Source: Chaenocephalus aceratus (taxonomy: Eukaryota; Chordata; Actinopteri; Perciformes; Channichthyidae). Taken from it: DNA of 64,000 nucleotides. The first letter of the stretch is position 1. Each line of letters starts with the position of its first letter. The notes beneath the pieces are model-generated. The model was given only the letters and a program-made list of their open reading frames with translations, was not told the origin of the DNA and searched no databases. The stretch covers positions 5,031,397 through 5,095,396 of the forward strand of contig CM043798.1 in assembly GCA_023974075.1 (NCBI GenBank), in the 5' to 3' direction. The position numbers and the translations under genes are program-made. Below, piece after piece: positions 1-10,060 of this stretch.

Positions 1-394
1 CTAGCGCTAGCTAACATTGGCACTTAAGACAACTAATTTACCACAGTGGAAGACGATGCATCATGACCAGGACTTGGGATGTTTTCGTTTCGGGAGTCGG
101 CAGAATTGGGGGTTGCAACAGGGGGCTGTTTATTAAACCACCTCAGCATTTCTTTCTTCTGTTTTTAACTGTCGTGACCGTTGCATTAGCGCGAGTCTAG
201 CAGCAGTCAGCAGCAGAGTGGATGACGTAGAATGCATTCTATGATTTGACGGCCCAATGACTTTGCAAATAACACCCATTTTGAAGTTTACTTTTAATTT
301 TTTTTCACTGTCCCGAAATAGTCCCAGACAAAATAGATTTGTGTCCCAGTAGGAATTGTTATGGTCCCCGGGACATCGTTAATTGCGAGCCCTG
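1..394. other. Unassigned repeat-like DNA at left edge
   Basis: No gene is recognisable. The stretch ends in GAGCCCTG at 387-394, immediately before LINE sequence begins. CAGGGCTC is a typical hAT-like terminus when read on the minus strand, so this may be the end of a hAT element whose other end lies outside the window or is lost. No target-site duplication can be tested here. Confidence 0.25.
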
Positions 395-1310
395 AATCGG
401 ACGGCTTCCCTGACCACCGGTGTCCACCAGGAGGTTCGAGGGTTACCGCCCCTTGAGGCACCTAGGACCTTGAGACCACAGCTCCCCGCCGCGGCTTCGG
501 CAATAGAGGCTTTGAACACCGACCACTCTGGTTCAATGTCCCCAACCTCCACAGGAATGCCCGAAAAGCTCTGCCGGAGGTGTGAGTTGAAGACCTACTG
601 AACTTGGGCCTCCTCCAGACGTTCCCAGTTCACCCGAACTACACGTTTGGGCTTACCAGGTCTATCCAGAGGCTTCCCCCGCCACTCGACCCAACTCACC
701 ACCAGATGGTGATCAGTTGACAACTCCGCCCCTCTCTTTACCCGAGTGTCTAAAACATACGGCCTCAGGTCCGATGATACGATAACGAAATCGATCATGG
801 ACCTTCTGCCTAGGGTGCTCTGGTACCACGTACACTTATGAGCATCCTTATGTTCGAACATGGTGTTTGTTATGGCCAATCCATGACTAGCACAGAAGTC
901 CAGTAACAAACCACCACTCCGGTTCAGATCAGGGGGGCCGTTCCTCCCAATCACGCCCCTCCAAGTGTCTCCATCATTGCCCACATGTGCGTTGAAGTCT
1001 CCCAACAAGATTAAAGAGTCCCCTTCAGGAGCCCCATACAGGACTCTTTCCAGGGTCTCCAAGAAGGCCGTATACTCTGAACTGCTGTTGGGTGCATAAG
1101 CACACACAACAGTCAGAGTTTTCCCCCCCATAAACCGCAGGCGTAGGGAAGCGACCCTCTCGTCCACTGGGGTAAACTCCAACAACGAAGCACCTAACCG
1201 GGGACTTGTGAGTATCCCCACACCCGCCCGGCGCCTCACACCTTGAGCAACTCCGGAGAAGAATAGAGTCCAAACCCTATCCAGAAGTAAGGTTCCAGAG
1301 CCGACGCTGT
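395..1310 (-). mobile_element. Rex3-like (RTE clade) LINE fragment, endonuclease region
   Basis: The minus strand encodes an apurinic-type endonuclease (EEP fold) of a non-LTR retrotransposon. An open frame runs from about 1239 to 595 and carries the signatures [14 protein letters not shown], a [16 protein letters not shown] stretch and the terminal [10 protein letters not shown] motif, the usual catalytic Asp/Asn/His positions. The frame also reads in upstream to about 1310. After the stop near 595 another frame continues the linker that precedes the reverse transcriptase, so there is a frameshift or nonsense mutation. The reverse transcriptase itself is absent. The style matches the fish family whose reverse transcriptase carries WQTGVVV, that is Rex3; this assignment is from family knowledge. 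It is a dead, doubly truncated copy. Confidence 0.72.
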
Positions 1311-1601
1311 GCGTAGAGGTGTGCGTAGAGGTGACGTGTGTGTTTGTGTGTTGTTCTTTGTGTCTCGTCCTGCTTCCATTAAGAGTGATTAATGCTGTTT
1401 ATAATCAATGACCACAGTCCGTCATCATGGCCTTTCTTATTACATTAATGAACCGAATGATCTCTAATAACTGTCTCATTATCAGAGTGACTCACGGTAC
1501 CTGCTGAAAGAGAAGGAAAACACGTCATGTGATCTCTGACATCATCACTGTCAGAAACTGAGAACATCTGGACGATAAATCATAAGAAAACATGGTGTAA
1601 G

Positions 1602-1602
<1 letters not shown>

Positions 1603-1636
<34 letters not shown>
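1603..1636. repeat. (TG)n microsatellite
   Basis: About 17 uninterrupted TG units. It lies 62 bp from a long AC tract of the complementary sense (1699-1799), so the two can pair as an inverted repeat. Confidence 0.97.
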
Positions 1637-1698
1637 TCTTGCATAACAAGTCCCCGATGTATTATCTGTCAGATACAGTCCCTTTATGATAAGATATC

Positions 1699-1720
1699 AC
1701 ACACACACACACACACTCGC

Positions 1721-1799
<79 letters not shown>
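1699..1799. repeat. (AC)n microsatellite
   Basis: About 50 AC units with small CTCGC and CGC interruptions near 1717-1726. Open frames reading (TH)n or (CV)n through it are repeat artefacts. Confidence 0.97.
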
Positions 1800-1804
<5 letters not shown>

Positions 1805-2275
1805 CCCGAACGTTCAAAATAATTAAATAGATTAATTAGTGTAAACTTAAATTTAAAACAAAGTTCTACTAACTTCAATATATTCAGTTCCTGTGACTGT
1901 TCTTCGTTTTTGAGTTAAGTAAACTGACAATCTTTGATTAACTTGAACTATTTGGCGGATTAAGTAAGCATCACACTTAAACATATACATTGAACTGTAG
2001 TCATTTCTAATGCTTATTGTGTGTCTGACATCACTAACCGTCGCTAACTGTCACTAACTGTTGAAAGTGGGATGCAGCACATGCAGCTAATACCTGCAAT
2101 AAGGTGGATCTTCACACTTCATTTCCACACTTTCCGGTGGTAATCAGCATCATTGGTCTCACTGTAAGTGCAATATTCATATTTCTTCACTTTTTTAAAT
2201 ATTTTGAGATTAAACATGTGAAAGAGAGTGTTGTTCACTAGCAGGAACCACGCCACAACAATGTGACGTTTGTAC
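1800..2275. other. No recognisable feature
   Basis: AT-rich non-coding sequence between the AC tract and the end of the retrotransposon that follows. No coding, RNA or terminal-repeat structure was seen. Confidence 0.5.
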
Positions 2276-2359
2276 GTTTATTGAAGTAACATGTGAATGA
2301 TATGAGGGGGGTGAAGGGATGATCTGGGAGGACGAGCTATGGTCTGTGCAGTGGGAGAC

Positions 2360-2590
2360 TCATAGTGGGGGTTCCGTCTCCGGCATGATCTGCGTGGGCT
2401 GATTACGGGCCCCCAAAAGAGTCAGATTAAAGCAGCTGACGTCGTTTAAATTGTTGCGGATGTAAGCGTGGTACGCTTGGGATGACGAGCGGCCGAGGGC
2501 CTAGATGGTTGGAAAAGAGATGCCCGGTCTAGCTGCTGTGGACGCTGCGCCGATGCGGGAGAAATGGCTCTAATAATGTTCTGAGAATGC
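2360..2590 (-). pseudogene. Tyrosine recombinase C-terminus (decayed)
   Basis: Reading the minus strand gives an HFSRIGAASTAARPG stretch, then an in-frame stop, then ALGRSSSQAYHAYIRNN, ending at a TGA at 2362-2360. This matches the end of tyrosine recombinases of retrotransposons: the HxxR box with its catalytic Arg, the small Ala-rich helix, and the LGRW-S-xAY..YIR block holding the nucleophile Tyr. The Trp usual after LGR is Ser here. The in-frame stop between the two motifs shows it is inactive. The upstream catalytic Arg domain is missing. Confidence 0.6.
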
Positions 2591-3181
2591 CCCCAAAATG
2601 TGCGGGATGTTCTGAAACCAGAAACATCTGGACCAGAAACATGTGGCTTGAAAATAACATGCCCGGAACGAATGACTACATCTTCACTTCTAAATCCAGC
2701 TAAACATTACCTGGAGGAGTTAGAATGATGCGCACACGGTTTGCCCAGCACCTGGCCTCCATTACACTCTAAAGGGAAAAGACGTTTATGCCTTGAATGT
2801 TAGGTTGGGTTGTGGGGGCGGGTGCTCCTGGTATGAGTGACGCCGCGGAAAGAGCAGATGTGAATTAGGCGGCAGTTAGAGAGAAAGCAGCCTAGTTCAT
2901 TGAAGTTATTACACACCATCCTGCCTCCCTGCGGGTGATAGACGGTTAAAGTCTGAGGCGTTGCTTGATGGAGAGGAAGGTGATTGAGATGGTGGAGTGC
3001 TGACTAAGCATGCTGAGGCCGGGTGGGAGGGGGCTCCGCATAATTGGCAAGAGAGAGAGGCGCGTGCTGCGAAGATGCGGCAGTAACGCTCGGAGTCCGG
3101 AGCGCCCCGGTATGTTCCCTGGTTGAACTGGTTGATGCGGCTTGGCTAGCGAAGTTTATTTTATTATTTTTATTATTTTTC

Positions 3182-4219
3182 CGGAGAGAGACCGGAGCGT
3201 CTGGTCACTCCGAGGGTCAGAGAGAGAGAGACCGGAGCGTCTGCTCACTGCGAGGGTCAGAGAGAGAGAGAGACCGGAGCGTCTGCTCACTCCGAGGGTC
3301 AGAGAGGGAGAGACCGGAGCGTCTGCTCACTGCGAGGGTCAGAGAGGGAGAGACCGGAGCGTCTGCTCACTGCGAGGGTCAGAGAGGGAGAGACCGGAGC
3401 GTCTGCTCACTGCGAGGATCAGAGAGGGAGAGACCGGAGTGTCTGCTCATTGCGAGGGTGAGAGAGAGAGAGACCGGAGCATCTGCTCGCTGCGAGGGTC
3501 AGAGAGGGAGAGACCGGAGCGTCTGCTCGCTGCGAGGGTCAGAGAGGGAGAGACCGGAGCGTCTACTCGCTGCGAGGGTCAGAGAGGGAGAGACCGGAGT
3601 GTCTGCTCATTGCGAGGGTGAGAGAGAGAGAGACCGGAGCATCTGCTCGCTGCGAGGGTCAGAGAGGGAGAGACCGGAGCGTCTGCTCGCTGCGAGGGTC
3701 AGAGAGAGAGAGACCGGAGCATCTGCTCGCTGCGAGGGTCAGAGAGAGAGAGACCGGAGCGTCTACTCGCTGCGAGGGTCAGAGAGGGAGAGACCGGAGC
3801 GTCTGCTCGCTGCGAGGGTGAGAGAGAGAGAGAGACCGGAGCATCTGCTCGCTGTGAGGGTCAGAGAGAGAGAGACCGGAGCGTCTACTCGCTGCGAGGG
3901 TCAGAGAGGGAGAGACCGGAGCGTCTGCTCGCTGCGAGGGTCAGAGAGGGAGAGACCGGAGCGTCTGCTCGCTGCGAGGGTCAGAGAGGGAGAGACCGGA
4001 GCGTCTGCTCACTGCGAGGGTCAGAGAGAGAGACCGGAGCGTCTGCTCGCTGCGAGGGTCAGAGAGAGAGAGACCGGAGCGTCTACTTGCTGCGAGGGTC
4101 AGAGAGGGAGAGACCGGAGCGTCTGCTCACTGCGAGGGTCAGAGAGAGAGACCGGAGCGTCTGCTCGCTGCGAGGGTCAGAGAGAGAGAGACCGGAGCGT
4201 CTGCTCACTGCGAGGGTCA
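3182..4219. repeat. 40-bp minisatellite, about 26 copies
   Basis: Tandem units of about 40 bp; each contains GAGACCGGAGCGTCTGCTCR and ends TGCGAGGGTC plus a GA run. Unit length varies between about 38 and 42 bp through the GA run. Because 40 is not a multiple of 3, one strand reads through all three frames over 120 bp without a stop, giving a 40-residue super-repeat. This makes a spurious 469-codon open frame from 3044 to 4453. Two longer blocks (about 3429-3540 and 3600-3700) share the same unit variants, showing higher-order duplication. Confidence 0.95.
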
Positions 4220-4221
4220 CT

Positions 4222-4690
4222 GAAGGTAGAGAAGAAGAAGGGATGGAGGGATAAAGGGATGTATATGCAAGGGGATCTTTGTGAAGCCTGTGAGCACAGG
4301 GATGAGAGAAAGGTTGACATGAGCTGCGACATGTCAGACACAGAGAGCGGATGGGTGGTGTTGCTGTGGCTAGAGTGTAGCTGGTTGCACGGGGAGGAAA
4401 AACATTTGGGTGTTGGGGAAGGGATGGGGAGAGGGGGAGGGGGGAAAGGATAGACCAGTTGGGAAAGAAGGCACTGGGTAAGAGTCGGCTAATGGGTTAG
4501 CATGTAGCATGGCCCCTTGGGTTACTGGGTGAGGCGCTGTTGCTACGGGGTTAGCTGCTAGAGGAGGAAGGTAAGCAGAAGCTGGGTTGCTGTGGACTGC
4601 TGAAGGTAGGAAAGAAGAAGAAGAAGGGATGGAGGGATGAAGGGATGTATGTGCAAGGGGATTTTCGTGAAGCCTGTGAGCAGGCACAGA
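4222..4690. repeat. Direct duplication flanking minisatellite end
   Basis: About 80 bp at 4222-4300 (GAAGAAGAAGGGATGGAGGG, later CAAGGGGAT..TT..GTGAAGCCTGTGAGCA) recurs with few changes at 4603-4690. The two copies lie 380 bp apart, and the second is inside the gag-like frame. The minisatellite block therefore joins the gag region through a duplicated edge. Confidence 0.85.
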
Positions 4691-5474
4691 GGGCAATACG
4701 ACCTGGTCCCCACCAGGGGGTGCTGGTGAGTCGGGCTGTATCCCAGGAGGAGGACGGAGGCCTGTGACGTCACGACCCGTGGTGCGTGCGCCACGTGGTG
4801 GTTGGCTCTGGAGCAGGAGGAGCTGTGTGTGTCCTTGTTCTTGCCGTTGTGCTACTGTAGGCTTTGGAGAGGTTGAACAGTCTAGCCTTGTTGTCATTTC
4901 GGTGAAAGTGGATGCCGTTTTCTTTCAGGAAACGTTGGAGTTGAATGACTGTCCACCTCCTGAGTTCGGGCTCAGTTTCGGAGCGTGGCTCCGTCCGAGA
5001 GGCATGTCGAGTGCGCCACTGCGAGTGGCCGGGGGCTGCTAATGAGGCAGGCTGCCGTTGGTGGGGAGATTGGAGCTGGCTGTGCCTGTTGTGGCCCCGG
5101 TTGTTTGCCCTCGCTGGCAGAATAGACGAAGCCTGGGACCTGTCTGGAGTTGGAGGTGTCTCGTTGGGGGAGCTTGAGTGGGAGCGGTGGTGGCTGGTGT
5201 GTGGGACACTGATTGCCGAGCGCACGCGGCTCCGTTCGGATGCTTGGCTTAGATCCAATTGCTGAAACGTGGATGGCGGGTAGCCGATGTCGAAGAGATC
5301 TTCGTCTGACTCCGGTGAGTTGATCAGCAGTTCGGGTTGAATGTTGAATGTTCTCGTGGTAGTGTTTGAACCGTGACGACACGCGGCGTGAATCACGGTC
5401 TGGCTGTCAGTCCTTGAAAGGATGGAGACGAGCAGTGGGCGGAAGTTTTGCCGGATATAAATAGGCACAGACAT
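4370..5474 (-). pseudogene. Gag-like ORF of retrotransposon, with SAP-type motif, frameshifted
   Basis: The minus-strand frame starts at 5474 (MSVPIYIRQNF) and runs to a stop at 4770. A second frame (4897-4370) continues a Pro/Ser/His-rich, low-complexity gag-like chain, so one frameshift lies near 4770-4900. Residues about 170-206 of the first frame (ELRRWTVIQLQRFLKENGI, then KARLFNLSKAY) resemble a SAP helix-extended-helix DNA-binding motif, known in gag-like proteins of tyrosine-recombinase retrotransposons. A TATA-like stretch (ATATAAATAG on the plus strand near 5455) lies at its start. It is transposon-derived, not a host gene; the SAP call rests on the spacing of hydrophobic residues. 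Confidence 0.5.
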
Positions 5475-5510
5475 TTATAGGGGCAGGTGCTCTGAGTCGT
5501 CGTGGCGGTC

Positions 5511-5557
5511 GCGCCGAAATTGTGCGCTCCGAAATTGTGCGCTCCGAAATTGTGCGC
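5511..5557. repeat. 15-bp direct repeats, 3 copies
   Basis: GCGCTCCGAAATTGT-type units repeat three times in succession, ending in GCAAAAATTTG. They lie just upstream of the gag-like frame on the minus strand. Confidence 0.85.
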
Positions 5558-5872
5558 AAAAATTTGCCGGATAATGGCGGATTTTGTTCGTTTCTTTTCG
5601 GTTTTTGGTTACTTTATTTTGGTGTTAGGGTTAGGTTAGGGTTATGTTATTTAATTCTTATTTTTGCCTGATTTTACTGATTTATTACCAAAAAATTAAT
5701 TATTTTAACATTTATTTTTATTATTCTAAATGACTTAGGGGGGTCCAATCTGAAGCTAGGGGGGACGAAACCCCCTCCCCGGGATTGACGCCCCTGGTGG
5801 AACCGCCGGCTGCCTTAGTAGTGGGAGGTTTATTAAAGGCACATCTTGTATGTCGTAATTGCATATATATTT
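5558..5872. other. Short interspersed region, no gene
   Basis: AT-rich spacer with a short telomere-like run (TTAGGGTTAGGTTAGGGTTA, 5626-5645) and a GGGG/CCCC-rich patch near 5738-5800. No coding or element boundary can be fixed. Confidence 0.5.
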
Positions 5873-6075
5873 TTACATTACATGTTACTTGTTAGACACT
5901 TTTATCCAAAGCGACTTACATACTCAATACTGTGGGCAATCGCCACAGGAGCAATTTGGGGTGAAGTGTCTTGCCCAGGGACACAACAACATGCTGACTG
6001 CAGCAGGGTTTGAACCTGTGACCCCCTGATCCGAACACCTATGGACAACCCACCACGCCACACCACACGCCTCCC
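5873..6075 (-). mobile_element. tRNA-derived SINE
   Basis: Read on the minus strand, it begins with a tRNA-like head: an A-box-like TGGCGTGGTGG and a B box GGTTCAAACCC. It continues into a central block (TGTCCCTGGGCAAGACACTT) and ends in a tail (CGCTTTGGATAAAAGTGTCT) followed by ATGTAATGTAA. These are the parts of a fish tRNA SINE with a LINE-derived 3' tail. The central block is shared with the SINE at 56050-56290, which has a different tail. Confidence 0.75.
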
Positions 6076-6480
6076 TATTTATTTCAATAACCTATGCTGT
6101 CTGATGCAGATGCCTATCTAAAACAAATCAAATAGTAGGCTTACTAGCTTCTACACGCTAAAGCAACTGTAGTCAGGGATGCAAACTCATCAGGTATGAA
6201 AAAGGTGACAAGGATCCGAGCCCCCCGACCCCACGGAATATCGGCTTTAAAATTAGGAATAACAGAGGATTTTAGCAGTCAGAACAACTAAAACAGCAGG
6301 TAATAATAACAGAAACGCCGAAGAGTTACATCTAATAGAAATATATAAAAGCATTTATTTTAATTGTGTAGCAGTCAGTTTATAGTTTTGGCAGCACTGT
6401 TGAGCATTTTGAAAATGTATTTTCATGCCTCTTAGTATTTTTATAATACTTTTCTACTTTCACTTGAGGAACATTTTGAA
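6076..6480. other. No gene; dispersed-repeat remnants
   Basis: AT-rich sequence without a coding signature. The end merges into the ACTTTTACTC-type fish repeat that follows. Confidence 0.4.
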
Positions 6481-6484
6481 TGCA

Positions 6485-6690
6485 GGACTTTGACTGTAAC
6501 AGAGTATTCCTACACTCTGGTACTTCTACTTTTACTCAAGTACAAGATCTGAGTACTTCTACTTTTACTCAAGTACAAGATCTGAGTACTTTTACTTTTA
6601 TTAAGTACAAGATCTGAGTACTTCTACTAATGTACAAGATCTGAGTACTTCTACTTTTACTCTAGTACAATCTCTATACTTATACCACCT
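6485..6690. repeat. Tandem ACTTTTACTCAAGTACAAGATCTGAGT repeats
   Basis: About five imperfect units of 30-37 bp containing TACTTCTACTTTTACTC, AAGTACAAGATCTGAG. This sequence style is a common dispersed and tandem repeat in ray-finned fish genomes; its transposon family was not determined. Confidence 0.85.
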
Positions 6691-6745
6691 CTGTTTATAG
6701 CCTATGAAAAAAACTATTAGAAAACGAAGGCTAAAGCTAACGTTA

Positions 6746-7150
6746 ACAAGGCAAGGCAAGGCAAGTTTATTTATATAGCACTTTTCAACACAAGGCAATT
6801 CAAAGTACTTTACAAAAAATGAAAGACATTATGAAAATGGCATTTAAAATCAGTCATTAAAAAGAAAAGCTAATAAAATAAACATTAAAAGAAAAAATAC
6901 ATGGATAAAAGTTACAGTGCAGTCTAAGATATGAATAGTTCAATTAAAAGCAGCGACAAAAAGAAAAGTCTTCATCCTGGATTTAAAAGTAGTGAGAGTT
7001 GCAGCGGACCTGCAGGTTTCTGGGAGTTTGTTCCAGATGTTTGAAGCATAATAACTGAACGCTGCTTTATCATGTTTAGTTCTGACTCTGGGGACAGAAA
7101 GTTGACCAGTCCCTGAAGACCTGAGAGATCTAGATGGTTCATACCTCCCG
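6746..7150 (-). mobile_element. L2-type LINE 3' end
   Basis: The minus strand encodes the conserved C-terminus of L2-like LINE ORF2: YEPSRSLRSSGTGQLSVPRV, then YASNIWNKLPETCRSAATL and FKSRMKTFLF, with a stop near 6940. The following 3' UTR holds the typical fish tail AAGTTTATTTATATAGCAC with AAAGTACTTTACA, and ends in GGCAAG repeats near 6746. The 5' part of the element is lost; sequence above 7150 is unrelated. Confidence 0.8.
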
Positions 7151-8060
7151 GTCCTCCCGATGGCCAGTCCGGGCCTGCTTTGCACCCAGAGAGTTCCAGG
7201 GAGGACTAACATTTGTAGATGTATTACCCGGTACACAGCCCTCCTGTTCCTTGGAATCCTTGTAGCTGCTAACTAGCTGTGAGTTAGCATACCCTTTTCC
7301 ATTATTTTGCAACACTGGTAAAGTGGTGTCATTCCCACGACATAGTCCATTCACTTCCACGTTAACTTCCAACCGTTACATTTTCATTTCCAACACAGCC
7401 ATCTTCTGTATAGGTTTGTGGAAGTCATCTGTAGAGAACGGAGGCATTTTGCTACCAACTAGCTTAAGCTAAATAGCATGCAGTAGCCTACCAGGCTTTA
7501 GCTGTTGCTAGGCCACGCTACTGTAAGACTGAGGTCGTCGTAAAAATGTTGAAATATGGCTGAAACCCTCCGTCTATTTACGAAGATGAACTGTCCCAGT
7601 GATAAGTTAATGTCCAGGAGCCGCTGCTCGAAGTTTTCAGAGAATAAGAATAGGAAAATCAGCATAAAAAGTAAGCAGAGGCAAGAGCAAGCAGAAAAGC
7701 GTCTGCACTGTAAGAAAGATAAGCAAAAGACAGTGACAATGATATTGCGACAGAAAAACTTTTCAGTTCACATCACGCTCTGCCGCTCTGCTCTGAACAC
7801 CTGAACGGCCTGTTCTAACAGCTGTTCACCAGCGGCTCAGTCTGTGCCACAGTGACTCCACACAGTTAACGAACACACTGTAGATAATGTAGCTGACCCT
7901 CATCCCGGAGCAGCAGAGTTCAGCCGGCCCGACAGGCAAGAAGACTCGAGCACACAGCTCACGCTTCATATATTAAAAAATAACACCATGCGCGTCATGA
8001 TGGCACATAACAGCTCGCGACCGCAGATTATTTCGGCGATTAGATAAAATGTAAATTATA
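7151..8060. other. No recognisable gene
   Basis: Mixed single-copy-looking DNA. A short plus-strand frame at 7556-7804 has Lys/Arg-rich composition but no recognisable motif or splice context, so it is not called. Confidence 0.4.
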
Positions 8061-8064
8061 TTTG

Positions 8065-8200
8065 ATGCAACTTTAGTTACATTTCCATGACTTTTCCACA
8101 ACTTTGGGAAAAATATTGTTTTCCATAACTTTTCCAGGGCCTGGAATTTGCATTTTGAATTTCCATGACTTTTCCAGGTTTTCAATGACCGTACGAACCC
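8065..8200. repeat. Dispersed repeat end (TTTCCATGACTTTTCCA type)
   Basis: Four spaced copies of CCATRACTTTTCCA lead into TTTTCAATGACCGTACGAACCCTG. Read on the minus strand this starts CAGGGTTCGTACGG, a hAT-like terminus seen in many vertebrate repeats. The other end was not found. Confidence 0.5.
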
Positions 8201-9205
8201 TGTATAGTTTAGTTTGGCATCTGATTTAGGGGATTAAACAATACACTCGTTGCATTTGTTACCTGGTGGTTACTTACTTAGTCGTCACTAGGGCACTTTT
8301 AATCGTGCTGCTGCACCACACACCCGCCGTGGCCTGTCTGACTGAGTGACTGTCAGCTCTGCGCGCTGCGCGTTCACGTTGAGAGCAGGGAAGGGAGGGG
8401 CTGCAGCCAGGGTACATACGGGAGTGCCGCGGCCCGCGGGGCACGTGTGGGGATGTCTGACAAAATTACAACGCGCATTTGGGGCATTGTTGTATATATT
8501 AGAAGCTTTTAATCCAGAATTGATCGATGTTACCATGAGCCACATACAGTACACTGTAAAAAACGAACTTTCAAAAGGGCACATTGCTGTCCAGAGGGCA
8601 AAACAGGCAGGTGCTCAAGCACTACCTATATAGTCTGTGTGTGCAGTGCACGTCTCTGTAAATAGGGGTGGCCGTGGTTCGAGGCGGAGTTTTAGCCGTG
8701 GCCATGCTCCTCCTGAACCTATGTTAACATTTTAACCTCATACATGTACCAGATACATGCATGTTAGCTAGCATTAGCCATAGGTTGAGTCAGCAGATTC
8801 ACAGAAATGCCTGAATTGTTTGCACAGTTACTGTATAATGTTAACTGTTGGTGCCAAAGTAGGGCTGTCACCTTTTGTATACGTTGAAATGTTCATTAAA
8901 ATATGATGAAACATTTCATTGCCCCTAAGCTAATTATGTATTCAAAAAGTTCAGCCAAATGCATTGTGGTTGTGGGTGCTCGTAGTGACGGCAGCCGTTG
9001 AAACACTAACATAATAGGTAGGTTTCCTAATAAAAGCCTTCAATGTTAGTTTAATCAATTTATACTTAAATGTGTGTCATAATAAACCCAACCATTTACT
9101 TAATTTACTACGAACAACCCCGAAGGCATTGGACTGAAAGTCACTATTTAACACGGTCACTAGCTAGCTAGTTTGCTAACAGTTAGCAAGCTAACATTTT
9201 CATCC
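8201..9205. other. No recognisable gene
   Basis: Includes a GC-richer patch at 8320-8460 with overlapping frames on both strands that show no family motif, and otherwise AT-rich sequence with scattered GCTAGCTAG-like runs. Nothing further can be supported. Confidence 0.4.
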
Positions 9206-9380
9206 ACTGTAAACCACGAGGTGCGGAGGATTGTGTGTGCTCCCTCCGTGCTCTCCTCGCGGCCGCTGAATTAAGAGACCCGCTGCTAAGGTTTAACACT
9301 CTCCTTCACCCAGGTTTCAACCTCTTTATACGGTTTCAACGAGCGTGAGGCCACACACACGGAGCAGAGCAGAGACAGGT
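9206..9380. repeat. First copy of an imperfect direct duplication
   Basis: The segment from CACTGTAAACCACGAGG to GAGGCCACACACAC reappears at 9551-9710 in the same order and orientation. Shared marks include CCGCTGCTAA, CCTTCACCCAGGTTTCAACC and GAGGCCACACACAC. The copies are about 345 bp apart, with roughly 80-85 percent identity by eye. Confidence 0.85.
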
Positions 9381-9550
9381 AATGTTAAATTGAATATAAC
9401 GTTGTCAGTTATAAACAGGCTCGGTAGTGAATTAATTCATAATTTACCATACTAACATTTCCCCAATGGATGTTTAAGAATGTATTAAGCAGTAGTTTAC
9501 ATTACATTTTAAATATAGGATTTGTTCAGCTTTAGTCTGAAGGGGATAAA

Positions 9551-9691
9551 CCACACTGTAAACCACGAGGCGCGGAGGGTTATGTGTGCTTGTGTTCCCT
9601 TCCTCGCTGCTGAATTACGAGAGCCGCTGCTAACGTTTTGACTCCTTCACCCAGGTTTCAACCTGTGTATACGGGTTCAACAAGCACGAGG

Positions 9692-9710
<19 letters not shown>
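9551..9710. repeat. Second copy of the direct duplication
   Basis: Counterpart of 9206-9380. Its terminal CACACAC has expanded into a long microsatellite that abuts the fold-back-like element. Confidence 0.85.

Positions 9711-9749
<39 letters not shown>
9693..9749. repeat. (CA)n microsatellite
   Basis: About 28 CA units, apparently grown from the CACACAC end of the upstream duplication. Confidence 0.97.
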
Positions 9750-9750
<1 letters not shown>

Positions 9751-10060
9751 AACCCAGTCTCACGGCATTTCGTGTTCACCAACACGACCTTTAATCTATT
9801 GATTCGTGTTCACCAACACGATTTGCCCCTTTTTTTCGTGTTGCACAGCACGATTTTAAAAGCAATGCATTTTCTACTGCCTGCAGCACGTCTTTTTCTC
9901 CGGTCGGGTCGTGGGAGACCGGAAGCTGTGTCGTTCATAAAAACATGTTCTTACTCAATATCAAGCCACAATTATTGCTTTTATTTTAAATCGTATAATT
10001 TCGGACTTCTGTTGCCGTCTGTGAGGAAAATAAATGGGGCTCAGAGCCTCAGAATACGGA

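Larger units (their letters stand above)
2276..5474 (-). mobile_element. Broken tyrosine-recombinase (DIRS-order) retrotransposon
   Basis: The minus strand carries, in element order, a gag-like frame with a SAP-type motif (5474-4370), a large minisatellite (3182-4219), non-coding sequence, and the C-terminal end of a tyrosine recombinase (about 2590-2360). An AATAAA signal follows at 2281-2276 on the minus strand. SAP-like gag plus a tyrosine recombinase and no DDE integrase is the layout of DIRS/Ngaro-type elements. No reverse transcriptase or RNase H was found between them; that part seems deleted or replaced. Assignment to DIRS, Ngaro or a relative is not possible without the terminal repeats, which were not seen. 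Confidence 0.5.

Noticed and set aside
3044..4453. 469-codon open frame as a protein-coding gene
   Set aside because: It is a by-product of a 40-bp tandem repeat whose three frames lack stops; there is no conserved flank, and antisense gag-like sequence surrounds it.
5626..5645. Interstitial telomere repeat
   Set aside because: Only about three imperfect TTAGGG-like units; too short to call.
8288..8633. Overlapping frames in the GC-rich patch as a gene
   Set aside because: Both strands are open over the same GC-rich stretch and neither shows a recognisable domain or splice context.
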